A program made the translations under genes and the position numbers. This document shows positions 21,986 to 32,795 of a stretch of DNA of 64,000 bases, piece after piece. Source of the stretch: Usnea hakonensis (Eukaryota > Ascomycota > Lecanoromycetes > Lecanorales > Parmeliaceae); assembly GCA_013423325.1 (NCBI GenBank), contig BLJB01000317.1, positions 149,105 to 213,104 of the forward strand, in the 5' to 3' direction. Every line of letters starts with the position of its first letter. The first letter of the stretch is position 1. Below the pieces are notes generated by a model that worked only from the letters and a program-made list of their open reading frames with translations, was not told the DNA's origin and ran no database searches.

Positions 21986-22803
21986 GGTAGTGGATGGCTT
22001 AAGTCGTCGAGTCGCTGTGAACTGGCGTGAGCGTGATGAAGCATAATGCCCGCATAGGATTTTACGACCTGCAGGGGCGAATGCAATGGTGCGCTCACTC
22101 AGCAGAAGCATAGATATTGAGACAACAATGTAGGAGCCTTGCATATTTTAGTGATAGCCCTAGCCCTACCTTCAGAACGCTAAGCTACCTACTTTGGCCC
22201 AGACGCTGGAGCCTACTACCTACGTATTGGTCCCTTGAGCTGTAAAGCATACGGTCCTAAACCAGGCAAGCAGCTACACTACATTTGGTCTGCGTATCTT
22301 CCAGTATTCATGATGCCGAATAGTAATCTATTTGGGGGAGTGTACGCCTAGGGAAAGGGGGTGTACGAATAGGCCTAGCCTACTTATGTTTACCTCTTTA
22401 GAGCATCATCCATTCGGCCCTGTGGCCTGTTATTCAACGAGATGAAATGAAAAAATATTGGATTTTCAGCCTTATAGACTGGCCGAGTGAGCAGTGTGGC
22501 TGAGTGACGGGTAAAGCCTTCTAGAATCTCCTATTTATGCCCTTGTTCTCTACTCCAAATTCCTCGCGTTATATTTTATTAGTACCACACATATCAATGC
22601 ATCGCACCTCACAAATGCTTCTTGTCTAAATACTATATTCTTAAGTTGTTAAAAAGAGCTTCCTTAAACGTTTTTTATCGGAAAGTTTTTTTATATATTC
22701 AGCAAAAAGGATGCTAAAAGCGACATCGATATTACCTTCAGCTCCACATCTCTTGTGAGAAACCGCTATTACCCAAAAATCCAAGCTGCTACATCCAACA
22801 AAT
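21986..22803. other. Divergent intergenic region
   Basis: About 820 bases upstream of both the Deg1 gene and the HET gene. An AT-rich stretch runs from 22,430 to 22,730. The frame upstream of the Deg1 ATG stays open to 22,144 but reads as leader rather than conserved protein. No other gene is visible. Confidence 0.5.
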
Positions 22804-25098
22804 ATGTCGCAATCGATTCATCCACGTGTTGTCAGAGCATATGCAATTCTATTCATACTTGGCCTTGTTCCATGCGGTTACACAGCTGCAATCACAGTTA
22901 TCATCATTAAGTTAGCGCGAGGTGCAAGTTTGCGGCTTACAGCCCTTTGCATTTTGCTCGCGCCCGCGGCCCTTGCGCTCAGCCTCGCAATCTGGGTTCC
23001 ATTAGTCATGCCGAAGTGGTTTGAACGGCTGCCTTGGTGGAGAACGTTGGTTGATGTTGGGCATTGGCCGAGAAAGACTGCTCTGCTGCTGTGGATGCGT
23101 GTGAAATATGGAAAGCAACAGTCGGAGATATACACCCCTGTGGATTCAAGAAACCGCCAAATACGTCTCTTAGTTGTCGATGCTGGTCAAGGCTTGGACG
23201 AAATTAGATGCTCATTACTCCCAGTATATTTGCGGAACGATTGTCCGAAGTATGAAGCACTATCATACACGTGGGGATCAAGTTATTCTCCTCGCCATAT
23301 TTCCTTGAACGGATCTCCCTTCGCCATTACTTCAAATCTATATGGCGCCTTAAAACAACTACGAAGAAATGATGCCCCAAGGGTTCTATGGGTAGACGCT
23401 TTGTCGATCGACCAAAGCAATATTTCCGAGCGCGGCAAACAAGTCTCAGTCATGAAGCTGATCTACTCCTGTGCCTCTCATGTCATTATATGGCTTGGGG
23501 AAGATTCCGTCTCTAGTCCCTGCGCAATGGGCCTATTGTGTTCTGCGAGTGAGCAGGTGAATCCCGATACCTGGTTTTCGGACAGGCTGAAGACGACATT
23601 CCAGTCAGATATGACTCAGTGGAAGGCTTTGCTGTCTCTGTTCAAAAGAGATTATTGGAGTAGAACTTGGATTATTCAAGAAACAGCTGTCGCAATCAAT
23701 TTAGAAATCATTTGTGGAAGTCGGGGTTGCAAATGGGAAGTGGCACTTGCTGCACAAAATGCATGGATGAACTTCAAAGCTATGCCTGCTTCTAGAGAGC
23801 AGCAAGATATCATTGACTCAATGGAGGATTTCACGTATGCGGAGGGAACCCCGGTTTCACTTACCTTGATTCCAAGAAACAACGGCCCTGTACCACTATC
23901 CGTTAACCGACATAATGTTAGCTTCGCTGGGACGAATAGTTTGGTCGGTCTTTTACAGGAAAATTGGACTGCTCTGGCGACTGATCCGAGGGATAGAATT
24001 TTTGCCCTTCTGGGACTGGCCACCGACTGCCAGACGCCCACTTTATCCGCAGACTACTCCTTATCTCAATGGGAAACGTATATGCGAACGATGAACTTCC
24101 TGCTAGAGAGTTACGGCAATCTCGATATCATTGCATACTCTGGCATCCACCTATTCCCAGTTCCACCATCATTCTATAGAGCTCCTTCATGGGTACCAAC
24201 ATTCTACTGGGCATGGGAAGCACCTAGTACTGCTGTCTACAGCCAATATCTGTATAAAATCCATGCCGACACATTTAGGGCCTCAAGTAATCGCAAAGCT
24301 GTGGCAACATTTGTACCACAACGCAAGCCAATGGATAAGATCCTCGGGATCAATCGCGCAATCTTGAGAGCACAAAGTTGCCGCATTGATCGGATGTCAA
24401 GATGCCTATACGAGCCTTCAAAACTTGGCTCTTCTGGAAAACTTGGCTCTTCTGAACTAAAGGCGCTACAGAAGAAATTACGCATTGCCAGCACCTGGCT
24501 GCCAGCCAAGAGGTTTGGTCTCTCAGGCGAAGACCGAGATCTCGTTGATATCATCCGAACAATTTACCATTATTTTGTCCTGGATGGCGAATTGAGCAGC
24601 CAGGATCAAAGTGATGAGGGAAAACTACGGAGGGAGAAAAAGACGGAGACTTTGTGGCGTACTCTGGTTCTCAATCGAGATATAGGCGGCGCAGTGGCTC
24701 CTGACACCTGGTCCTCGATGTTTGCAGTCGTATTAGAAGGTCCATCACTTCTCCCTACAGGATTCGAGGCACCACAAACCGGACTGTCTGCAAGAGCGTA
24801 TATCCAACCCTTTCTGCAAGCAGTCCGTCAGCTCCGAGCGGGCAAACGCTGGCTGTTTGAGACGGATGGCGGGAGGTTGGGAGTTGCGAATTATGGCGCT
24901 GAGGTGGGAGATTACGTTTGTGTGATTTTGGGCTGCAACATGCCGATGATAATGCGAGAGCACAAAATGCGAAAAGGTGATGAGCGTGTTGAGGCGCAGT
25001 TACACGGAGCGGCTTATGTACACGAGTATATGCAGGGAAAGGCCATCGAGGAACTCGACATTGGTCAAATGACCTTGGATACTTTTGACTTTGTGTGA
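22804..25098 (+). CDS. HET-domain protein with N-terminal membrane segments
   Basis: Single exon, 764 residues. The first 70 residues contain two to three hydrophobic segments (AYAILFILGLVPCGYTAAIT and LCILLAPAALALSLAIWVPL), so the protein is probably membrane-anchored. The heterokaryon-incompatibility domain starts near residue 149 with YEALSYTWG. It continues with ISLNG, NLYGALKQLR, LWVDALSIDQ (near 195), ERGKQVSVMKLIY and VIIWLGE, the classic HET motifs. Further on, DPRDRIFALLGLA is the usual downstream HET-protein element. HET proteins mediate non-self recognition and regulated cell death between fungal strains. A tandem 18-base duplication at 24,421-24,455 repeats KLGSSG twice. Most HET proteins lack membrane spans at the N terminus, so this subtype is of some interest. 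No partner gene (NLR or lipase) is adjacent. Confidence 0.85.
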   Translation: MSQSIHPRVVRAYAILFILGLVPCGYTAAITVIIIKLARGASLRLTALCILLAPAALALSLAIWVPLVMPKWFERLPWWRTLVDVGHWPRKTALLLWMRVKYGKQQSEIYTPVDSRNRQIRLLVVDAGQGLDEIRCSLLPVYLRNDCPKYEALSYTWGSSYSPRHISLNGSPFAITSNLYGALKQLRRNDAPRVLWVDALSIDQSNISERGKQVSVMKLIYSCASHVIIWLGEDSVSSPCAMGLLCSASEQVNPDTWFSDRLKTTFQSDMTQWKALLSLFKRDYWSRTWIIQETAVAINLEIICGSRGCKWEVALAAQNAWMNFKAMPASREQQDIIDSMEDFTYAEGTPVSLTLIPRNNGPVPLSVNRHNVSFAGTNSLVGLLQENWTALATDPRDRIFALLGLATDCQTPTLSADYSLSQWETYMRTMNFLLESYGNLDIIAYSGIHLFPVPPSFYRAPSWVPTFYWAWEAPSTAVYSQYLYKIHADTFRASSNRKAVATFVPQRKPMDKILGINRAILRAQSCRIDRMSRCLYEPSKLGSSGKLGSSELKALQKKLRIASTWLPAKRFGLSGEDRDLVDIIRTIYHYFVLDGELSSQDQSDEGKLRREKKTETLWRTLVLNRDIGGAVAPDTWSSMFAVVLEGPSLLPTGFEAPQTGLSARAYIQPFLQAVRQLRAGKRWLFETDGGRLGVANYGAEVGDYVCVILGCNMPMIMREHKMRKGDERVEAQLHGAAYVHEYMQGKAIEELDIGQMTLDTFDFV

Positions 25099-27506
25099 GA
25101 ATTGACGCATTACAAAGAAGCAGTAGCAACGGCGACGGCGGCGGTCCAAATCGAGCCTACCCATCAAACTTGAAGAAGAAGCTGAACAAATACTGGACAT
25201 AAAAGGCTGATTACATTTCTCGAAGCGTACAAGTCCTACCGTCCAGAGAGATCGCGATCGACAGGTCAGAATTGTCTGGTTCGTTGGCATCGTTTGAGGC
25301 TTGTATCCCATCTTGGCCCGGCTTTACTATGAAAGAAGCAAACAACTACACTCGAAAGTCCAAATATCTGCAAGCAGCGTTAGAGACTCGTTAAACACAC
25401 ATATACAACACCGAAGAAGAATATACCCCTACTTACCAAGCTATACCATTCTATACTACTATTGTACCATCAAACTATTTTTCTCCATCGTACCAATGAT
25501 CCCTATACATACTATGCAATTTTCAGAAGCACATGTCCATCACCCCCAAACAGGTCCCTTTGAGCGAAACGAGCTCGTTTGAACCAAACTTCTCATCTAA
25601 TTGTCGGGACATGATCGAGAGCATGGAAACGAAGACAGAAATGCTGTGATCCTGATTCACGAAGCCCCCCCCCCCCCCCCCCCCCCCCCCCCNNTTTCCC
25701 CAAACCCCCCCCCCCCCCCCAGCAGATGCGTATATCATTTCTCCTGTGCAAGGCCTTCATGTCCCATCCCGCCACCAATACTAACGAACATGATCGCCTC
25801 TTGATCCCGCTGGGCGCTCGAGCCACGGAATATATCGACCAGTGAGTAGAACGTCGATACTAGACAATAACATACCGAGAAGTACTACATCAGCTCCCAT
25901 TGCTCTAGTCAAATCGTCCAGTATCTATGGCTTCCCGACCTTCACCAGGATGTTGGATAAATCAAGATCAATGGCAATGCCAATCGACACTTGTTCCAAG
26001 AACTAGATCAAGCCATTCAAACTAGCGATAGTATATGCAGAGGTAGACGATGGTTTCTTAGTCATGGAAGACTTCCTCACCGAGAAGCAGACTCTTTCTG
26101 CAGTATCAGCAGGCTCTTCGTTGCTCGACTCGGATTATGCGGGGCAATGCGCAAGCACTTATGTGTTGTTGACTCTTGCTTGCTGCCTGTGGATAGGCCT
26201 TTATCAAGACGGTCGATTGGTGCTAGAAGTGATGAGATGCCGGATCCTATTATGTTACTCAAGACCAGTAAATTTTCGGATTCCAAGTAAAATGGGGTAT
26301 GCTGAGTATCTAAGTGGAAGGTCAATGGTATTTATCTTCAAAACTGCCAATACTTTTTGCTGCCAAGGCTTGAAGGTGTGTTGTAGGAGAAGACTTATTT
26401 TCTTTTGGGCATGTGAGAATCGACTGCAAGATAGCGAGGGTTGTTCCAGCAGACTTAATGTAGGTCGAAGGGGGAGCGTAAGAATAGCGACTTCACTGAT
26501 GCAGGGGAACATTTGACATATTTTCCTCCTTCACCCTCTCTCCACCAAGTCAGGGGTTAGATCAAGACTTAATGATCGCAATCATCTAGAGTTAGGAAGT
26601 TCACATAGTGGTAAATTGATCCAATTGACCAATCAGTAATTCCATGATGTGTACGCTCGGACGATACCCCTCATCGGAGCAAGCACGGTCCATGTCCGAA
26701 GGCGTGTTTCCCACAGACGAATCGGCTAGTGATTGGCTTGTACAATCAGTGCTTCTTTCATTCTAGAACACTTACTAACTTGCTGATGTGCCTCATCCAT
26801 TGGGTTTCCCTGATACATCTTACTCGACCCTTTCAGTCTGCCATTCGCGACTCGATCATACCGGTGAAGGCTACCCCCATTGATTTTCTGAAGGCAGCTT
26901 CACGCGCACGGCTCCGGTTTTCATTCACTATTGCCAGACACTTGCACCTATACCAACCTTGTCAAATTAGCCAATGGGCCCATAGTGGGTCTCCGCCAGT
27001 CGACCAGGAACCTGCGGGTAAGGTTGCACTTTTGAACGGCTACGTGCATGATTCTGTACAACATATCGGAGATTAATCAAGACGCATCCCAAAACGCCCT
27101 AGACACCGGGCGAGAGTGTGACCCCACCAAATGGCGTCTTTTCGGGGCATTATGATAGGTTGCTGCAGGTAATCTTCCCCACAATCCGTGGTACTAGACT
27201 CTAAAGCTAAGCAGAGCTGACTACTGAGAACGGCCAACTGATCCAAATAGTAGAATTAAGCCTCTATGCAGAGAACGGCTCTGACTAGTCCAACGGTCAT
27301 GGGTATGATGGGTTCCTTAGCATGCAGGGACATATTGCGAAGCCATCGTGACGATCACTCATCCGATTCGGGATGGTGCAATTGGGTCGATTTGAGTAGC
27401 GTGGAAAATTCTCATGGATTGATGTATTCTCTTGAGACCCCTTAGCAATGTCACTCCTTGATCATTCTATCTGGTCTGTTCGAAGTGACTTCAGTTTCAT
27501 CGGACC
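25099..27506. other. Gene-poor region with a poly-C tract
   Basis: About 2.4 kb without a gene I can support. Short open stretches around 25,760-26,160 and 26,730-27,070 show splice-like signals but no recognisable motif. They could be decayed exons. The region includes the homopolymer and N bases annotated separately. Confidence 0.5.
25665..25720. other. Poly-C tracts flanking two ambiguous bases
   Basis: A run of 28 C (25,665-25,692) is followed by NN (25,693-25,694), TTTCCCCAAA and then 16 C (25,705-25,720). The N bases show that the assembly could not resolve the homopolymer, so true lengths are uncertain. Confidence 0.95.
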
Positions 27507-29021
27507 ATGGATCGCAATCTTTCCCCTCAAGGTGGGGATGTAGATAGAAGTGCTGCTTTGCTGGGTACCTCATGGGCTCTCGCAGCTCTCGCCATGACTT
27601 TCGTCGCTGCTCGCGTTTACTGCAGGACCTGCATATTGCGCAAGATTTGGTGGGATGATTGGGCAATCGTTGTTACCATGGTGAGCTCACAAATAAGTAG
27701 AGGATCGGGGATGGACATCCATGAATTGGCTGATATATAATGTCTCCCTAGATCTGGTCGTTGACTTTTACGAGCCTCTGGGTGGTTTGCGCCAAGGTGG
27801 GAGGAACTCGTCACGTCTACTACCTCTCGTCTCGAAGTATCGAATCGGCTTTGAAGTTCTACTGGATATCGCAATGCTTCTGCGTGCTCGGGCTCGTCTT
27901 CGGAAAGCTATCAGTCGGTTTCTTGATCCTGCGGATTGGCGTTCCCAACAAACGAATGCGCCTTTTACTATACTTTCTCATGGGAAGCCAATGCATCTTA
28001 AGCTCCATTGCTATTATCTTTGTCTGGGCCGAGTGTACTCCAATCGTCAAGCTCTGGAAAGCGGAGACTCCAGGAAAATGCTGGAATCCGCAAATCGTGA
28101 CGGTTTGGACTATCATCAATGGCTGTAGGTCTCAATCCAGTCTCGGAATCTCCAGATACAGATTCTCAAATCTTTTGAAGGTTATTTCGCGTTTATGGAT
28201 GTCGCATTAGCAGCCATTCCGGTGTCTGTGATTTGGAAGCTGCAGATGCCACGAGACAAGAGGATCAGCCTCAGTTTGATCATGAGTTTCGGTATATTGT
28301 GAGTCTAGGTTCTTCTCGTTGGCCTCTCAGCTTTCGTACCCGAAGGATCGACAGAAAGCTACAGTAACTTAGCTTTTCTTCCAGTGCGGCCATCTGTGCA
28401 GGCATCAAAACCTCAAAGCTACCTTTAAACTCGGCAAGAACAGACTTCACATGTATGTACCATCGTGATGGATGTATCTTGGACCTGCTCACTTATACGT
28501 CTGAAGGGAACGCTGTCCCTTTTCTTATCTGGAGTAGGTGAGATATAGGCATTTTTACTCACCCCTCGAGTCCGTGCTGCGTTTTAAATTTGTCTGCGCA
28601 CAGCAGAAAACCACCAAGCTCGCACCATCCCATTCAATATATTGACCTTGTCTACCACAGCGTTGAGATCAACTTCGTCATTATAGCCGCCTGCATCCCA
28701 GCCATGCGTCCCCTCTACCTCATCATCTTCCGCCGTCCAGGCGCCAATCATTACCGTCGATGGCCTCACCAGAGAAGATCCTATCAGAGGCATCCATCGC
28801 CGCACGCTAATTACCGCAGGAGAAGAGGCCCGGATACCGAACTTTTGTCGCTGGATACGGAGTGGAACGTTGGAAAGGTGAAAGGTTCTGGTAGTAGCGG
28901 AGAAGGGTTGGTGAATCAGGAAAGTTCCGAGAACAGGGCAGACATTAGAGATGATTTGATGAATGGTTGTGCAAGAGGCTCAACTGATGTGCGGATGGAG
29001 GGCGAAAGGGTAGTGGAGTGA
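27507..29021 (+). CDS. Fungal rhodopsin-domain 7TM integral membrane protein
   Basis: Six exons: 27507..27680, 27752..28124, 28181..28298, 28385..28452, 28507..28537 and 28661..29021. Introns are 54-123 bases with GTGAGC, GTAGGT, GTGAGT, GTATGT and GTGAGA donors; the total is 374 residues and every phase closes. The protein follows the fungal rhodopsin domain layout: TM1 with WALAALAMTFVAARVYCR, then IWWDDWAI, further spans, a long loop with CTPIVKLW and GKCWNP, then FMDVALAAIPVSVIWKL, GIFAAICAGIKT, DFTWNAVPFLIW and VEINFVIIAACIPAMRPLYL. The WDDW motif after TM1 and the W-VE pair before TM7 are typical. The C-terminal tail is hydrophilic. The family is widespread in Pezizomycotina (some are Pth11-like receptors); most members have no known ligand, so a receptor role is inference. 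Confidence 0.82.
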
Positions 29022-29944
29022 CTTCGAATTTGGCATCTGAGGCCCAATCCCAGTGTGGATCCATACCCTACCCAATTAGCTCGTAGCACCCCCCGGGGGC
29101 CTAAAAATCGACTCTCATGCAATGATTCAGCCCAGAGTTATCATACTAGGTGCAATTCCTAGCGGCGCTGGTCTCATAACAGAGTGGTTTTTCTATGTTC
29201 TGCAGTCCCACGAAATCCTATCCTTGCTACTCGTCAAAAGAACTTGAGAAAAGACAGCGGATTACCCACCGGGAGAACGAATAATATCGTTAGGTATCAG
29301 CGTTCTTCAATCCGATACTGGCAGTTTTCATTGGGAGCGTGTATTGCGACTTCCCTCACAGAGGTCCTGCGGAAGCTTGAGACTAATAGATTCTTGAAAT
29401 CACGCTATAAGCCCGGTCCCTGCCCGGTAAAGTGTGTAAGATACTTTGGGTGCTTGATATACACTTCTAAATTCTCTATATCGATTTCTCATATACTCAC
29501 ATTAATTTATCCTATTTGCCACCCATTTTTGAAAAATCAAATCATCCGTTCTAAAACATACCATATCCAGGTTCGTTGATTTTAACGTTTTCGGAAATTG
29601 TTCTTGTGAGAGTTGAGACAAAAATTGAACCCCATTGAAAGCAAATCAGTCAACCGTTCGAGGCTATCTCGAGCGTACGCGAATGAGTTGCGACTTTCCC
29701 TGGAAGCGTCGAGTCTTCAGTACACTTAACGAGTTTGTCCAGGCCGCACGTCAGGCGATATTTCTTGGGCAGGGTTGTACCAAATCAAAGTCCGGTCTGC
29801 TAAAATCTGCGACAACATTCAGGAACGACAGCTGAGTAGACGCACTTGATGAGCCGTTGCCACAGAGAGGCTACCTTTTGGTAGAGTCATGTAGTCTCCT
29901 ACACTACGCATACTGCGGACATAAGTTGATAAGATGATGCCTTG
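29022..29944. other. Convergent intergenic region
   Basis: About 920 bases between the converging 3' ends of the rhodopsin-domain gene and the MFS gene. No recognisable gene; the short frames show no family motif. Confidence 0.55.
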
Positions 29945-31839
29945 TCACAGTGAAAGCTTTTTCTCCCGCCACCAGAAGGCGCTCAATGTGGCGAACCCAA
30001 GCAAGGCTACGCACATCGCGAAACCCGCTTGTATACCCGCACTGTAACAATCTTGGACGATTGCGCGAGTTCCAGGAGGAAGCTCCTTGATAAATTCAAG
30101 ACTTTGCGCAATGCCTCGAATTATCTGATCGGCCTCTTGGAGTTCGAGAGAAGCGCGAAGTCTTATTCGTAAGACGTTCTGAATGAGGTTGCCGACCAAA
30201 GAGACACCAACAGCTGCACCGAGAGATCGGAATAGAAAGGCGCATGCTGTGGCTACTGCTTGATCTGCTGCTGACACGTTGGATACTTCAGATACGTTAG
30301 CAATGCAAAATATATTATAAGGATTCACACGCACTTATCGCAATGAGAGACGCTGTTACGGTTACACCTTGTGGTACGAAACTGATAACGGACCCGACGT
30401 AAATGCTTGCAAGAGAACCGCGCCCAAGCAAAGGCGCCAAAGCGATTGGTAAAGATCCAAGGGTAGCCGCTGTTGCGGCAATTACAGCAAGCCAGTAGAA
30501 CTTGCCAGTCTTCTTCAATATGATACCGCCAAGAAGCGTTCCAGCAACACCAGAAATTGCGGCGGGAATGAGACTCGCGCCGGCTTGCGCAGGTGTCATT
30601 TGCAGATTGACCTGGAAAAACAGGGGTAGATAGAATATCAAGGCAGTGAAAGCCGCGTATCCACAAAAGTTCTGGATATAGCATGCAAACAGACCTTTGT
30701 CAAAGATTACATGGCCTGGCGTGAACGGTTCGACGGCAAAACGCGTTTCCACTACTATGAAAGCGATTGACAAAGGTACTGATAGGCACAAAGATCCTAT
30801 GGTTAACGGATCACGCCAGGAAACGTTGCTGCCTCGATCAAGGCCGAACAGTAAGCCGAAGATTACCAATATTAGGAGTAGAGCGCCAAGGATGTCGATA
30901 CGAGGGAGCTGTTTTCTCCATGGTGTCTCAGACTGTCGTTTCGGAAGGTGAAGCAACAGGCCAACAGAAGCGATTGCGATCAGGCACAGGAAAACCTGGA
31001 TGAGAAAAGCCCTAGTACTCATATAAGCACGAAAGCTCCACGCAAGGAGCCTCTGCTTACCATCTCCAACCAATGCTTTGTACAAAAAGTCCACCTTTGA
31101 CCAAAACGTTAGCCTATGACCACGTAAGAATCAATATGGACGGAGAGCAGACCAATTGGGCCACCAGAGGTTGAACCCAACGCTCCAATAAGATTTAAGT
31201 AGCCTTGATATGTTCCTCGTTCCCTTAGCGGAACGTAATCAGAGAGAAGGACAGTGACAACGATCAACATGCCGCCCCCTCCAATTCCTTGTATTGCCTA
31301 AAATGATTGTCAATATCGCTGCCGGGGTAGGATTGGAGGCTTTGACCAACCCTAGCGGCAATCAAGCCTCCTATGCTCCTCGTGACGCCGCAGCCAAGGC
31401 TTCCGAGTCCGAACATGGTGTAGGCAAAAAGAAGACAAGGTTTGCGTCCCCAGATATCGCTGAACTTCCCATACAGTGGTTGAGAAGCCGTCATTGTGAG
31501 AAAGTAGGCAGTAGCGATCCACGAGACATTTGTGAGCGCGTTCAAATCGCTACCGATTTCTCCATTGATGGCAGCGACAATGGACTGGTCCAGAACGGCT
31601 AGAAAGATACCGACTGCAAGAATGGGTAGAAAAGTTTTGACCCTTTTCCTCACTTCTACGACTTCTGGATCTTCAAGGTCCGCTGTCTGCTGGTTCGACT
31701 CGATGTCATTGTCGTTGTCGTCAAGAGACGGGTCTTGGGCGGAAGCATGGCTGTCAGATGCGGGACGTTCCGCTTGATCAGAAGAATTTGTGAGTAATGG
31801 AGAGCGTTCTGTTGCAGCTAGGCTTGATGGATCCGGCAT
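29945..31839 (-). CDS. MFS transporter, DHA2/Vba-Fnx1-like (vacuolar amino acid type)
   Basis: Five exons: 31839..31351, 31297..31153, 31094..31061 (34 bases), 31011..30335 and 30285..29945; introns 53, 58, 49 and 49 bases, 561 residues. An in-frame ATG at 31,908 would add 23 residues. The cytosolic N terminus holds ERSPLL, an acidic dileucine motif of the kind used for vacuolar sorting. TM1 contains AVLDQSIVAA. The motif-A loop is GKFSDIWGRKP, TM4 carries ARAIQGIGGGGM, and TM5-6 read GGPIGGLFVQSIGWRWAFL. The 14-span organisation and these motifs fit the drug:H+ antiporter-2 branch that includes Vba and Fnx1, which move basic amino acids into the vacuole. Drug export is the alternative. It lies between two rhodopsin-domain genes. 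Confidence 0.82.
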
Positions 31840-32795
31840 ACCAGACTCCCTTGAGTATTTTCTCCAACAATTGAGCAATCTAGGGCTAGGAATACTTGAA
31901 GTAGGCAATTGATAGAAGGACAGAGGTATGATATGATATTAGGTAGATGTACAACATACAAGATCTATTGAGACGCGTTTCCCTCAGGCGCTAGAGTGGA
32001 CGTCTTGCCGAGGAAGTGGCTTGCCACCAATCCCAACAGGGTTAGCTTATTGCCTCCAAGCAAGGTAACTTTTCTTCCGTAGCAGAAATCCATCCATCTT
32101 CCATACTTACCATTGATTCCTATCACCAGAGTACTGACTAAAGTAAGGCACAGTACCTTAGTGTCTTGACGTATTAAAGTGTGCTACGAGTACAGCCGAT
32201 GCTAAGGCTAGATCCCAGCAACGCCGTACTCGGACCTCGATATCACCTACCTTACCTACCTACCTTACCTTATTTTGGCCTAATAAATCGGAGCCACCAG
32301 CGTCAATGATTAATCTAATTCGTTCACTAGATTCAGCTGAAATCCTTTTGCTACATCATACCTACTTTATTACAAACGAATTAAAAAATGGTGTACTACA
32401 TACTTTACTGATATTGTCCTAGTGCTTATTCTGCATGCCAATCGATTGTCTTGGCCTTGAACATTATTGATGAACATTATAGCTGCTTCATCTAGAGTAG
32501 AGTATTAGATTGCGCAATTGCATTCGCTTCCTCGCACGTGGCTGATCCTAAGTCGACGGCACGTACCTATCTTGCAATCTACGATAGGTTCTGCGTCGGC
32601 ACTTCTTCATTGCGGCATGGTCCATCTAAATCATACCACCATTTCGCTCTTTGTTGATAGTAGTATTTCTTAACATGGAGCTGTCTCCCTATCTAATGGA
32701 TTTCGTCTTCTTCTCCTTCTTTTCTTCGCATATGCAAAAGCCTCCATTTACATTTCTCTGGCCCTCTTTTCGCAGCGCTTGACGCGTGCTATACC
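31840..32795. other. Divergent intergenic region rich in ACCTTACC strings
   Basis: About 950 bases upstream of both the MFS transporter and the second rhodopsin-domain gene. It contains tandem CTACCTACCTTACCTT-type sequence around 32,150-32,275 and a pyrimidine-rich leader just before 32,796. No gene is visible. Confidence 0.55.

Noticed and set aside
21848..22144. Separate small minus-strand gene upstream of Deg1
   Set aside because: Its C-terminal part is the first exon of Deg1; the upstream part is better read as leader.
25661..25760. Gly-rich minus-strand reading across the poly-C tract
   Set aside because: It is produced by homopolymer C and includes undetermined bases.
26040..26516. 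Open stretch with a kinase-like FLVMEDF string
   Set aside because: Only one short string resembles phosphotransferases; no other motif or consistent exon chain was found.
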